A stretch of 64,000 nucleotides of DNA, from NCBI GenBank assembly GCA_963573385.1, contig CAUYLG010034991.1, positions 1-64,000 on the forward strand, given 5' to 3'. The DNA is from Cacajao melanocephalus (lineage: Eukaryota; Chordata; Mammalia; Primates; Pitheciidae). The position numbers were made by a program, and so were the translations under genes. The notes below the pieces were generated by a model, which saw only the letters and a list, made by a program, of their open reading frames with translations, ran no database searches and had not been told where the DNA came from. Shown here piece by piece: positions 63,125 through 64,000 of the stretch (position 1 is the stretch's first letter; the number at the start of each line of letters is the position of its first letter).

Positions 63125-63560
63125 TTGTCTTAGTTTGGGTTCCCCCAGAAGCCAATCCTGAAACAAGAAATCAAGTAAAGGCAGCTTACTTGTGAGGTGT
63201 AGGGCAACCAAAAGGGAGCAGAGGAGAGAGAAAGAGGAAGGACCCTAAAAGGGCATGTAATTAAGCAGGCCACTTCTGTGGGCAACGAGAGCACAATCGC
63301 ACTGGGGGAAGCTCTGGGAACCAGTTTAAAACACACTCACCCCAAAGTGATCCCACCCATGGGGAGGGAGCTGGGTATTTATAGGCCAAGTCCCATCTGT
63401 CATTGGTTGAGGGATGCTCCTAAGGAGTGTTAATTCCCCAGCACTTCTGGCCTGCCAAGCAGATGGTGAAGTGGGCTCTGTGACAAAGAAGTGTGGGTGC
63501 TGGCATTTGAAGTCGGGCAGGTGTGCTCTCAAGAGATAAGGGCTAGAGGATATGAGCAGG
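63125..63560 (+). repeat. Old repeat, family unassigned, copy 2
   Basis: Begins CTTAGTTTGGGTTCCCCCAG; related to 28,060-28,500 in the same orientation (see that entry). Confidence 0.55.
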
Positions 63561-64000
63561 GTGCCAACTGCATCTGCGAGGAACTTAAAGCAATTGGCCA
63601 GGAACTTCTGTGCTTGTATAGTCTATGACTGCACTTTAGAAGTGCACATACAGAAAAGTGAAAAGCCACACATCAGCTAAATCTACATATCTATAAATCT
63701 ACAATTGATAGATAGCACATTAAGACCCAAACCTGGAAAAGACAGCCCAAATGTTTACTCAGTACCATGGAGCTGAAAGTTGCCATCCAATTCTATTACC
63801 TGGCGGCTTAATGCCTTGGCTAAGCTGTCCAGATCTATAAAAAAGTAAAGGAATAAACCTTCTGCCTCCTTCAAGCTAGTATGACCCCTGTGGTTCAGAC
63901 CTTCATTTCATCAGTGAACTAGTAGTTGCATTAGTGTCTTATTTCGTCTGCCTGATTCCACTCTTCATCCTTTCCAATCTAGCTACCACACTGCAGGCAG
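63561..64000. other. Intron 1, unclassified
   Basis: No exon or repeat recognised up to the window edge. Confidence 0.4.

Overview
This window is mammalian nuclear DNA, and the first coding exon of PTCHD1 identifies it as almost certainly human (Xp22.11). It carries about a dozen Alu elements, which point to a primate. It also carries old L1, L2, MIR, MER5/MER20, Tigger-like and MaLR LTR copies, a single CpG island, and only one convincing protein-coding segment.

Layout. Positions 1 to about 36,880 are upstream of the gene, AT-rich and filled with interspersed repeats; I see no exon there. A CpG island runs from about 36,880 to 39,180. It holds the PTCHD1 promoter and 5' region, a GGAGCCC minisatellite, a G-quadruplex motif, a GCC repeat and an upstream ORF that overlaps the start codon. 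PTCHD1 coding exon 1 is 38,540-38,890 on the plus strand (117 codons, ending exactly on a codon boundary at a GTGAGA donor). From 38,891 to the end of the window is the first part of PTCHD1 intron 1. I looked for exon 2 and did not find it, so the gene continues to the right.

Repeats within the intron. Intron 1 contains MER20, at least four MER5-type copies, an old L1 that lacks its 3' half and carries an AluJ-like insertion, a 5'-truncated HIKESHI (C11orf73) retropseudogene preceded by a perfect 17-bp inverted repeat, and an L1 3' end split by a small hAT transposon.

How it works together. One gene is served here: an X-linked neuronal Patched-family membrane protein with a CpG-island promoter and a very long first intron. 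PTCHD1-AS is known to lie upstream on the opposite strand, but no exon of it can be recognised in this sequence.

I found no evidence of an undescribed biological system. The most useful leads are the overlapping arginine-rich uORF and GCC repeat in the PTCHD1 5' region, the inverted repeat at the HIKESHI pseudogene, and several nested insertions whose boundaries can be read precisely. Repeat family names come from memory of consensus sequences and edges are approximate unless target-site duplications are given.
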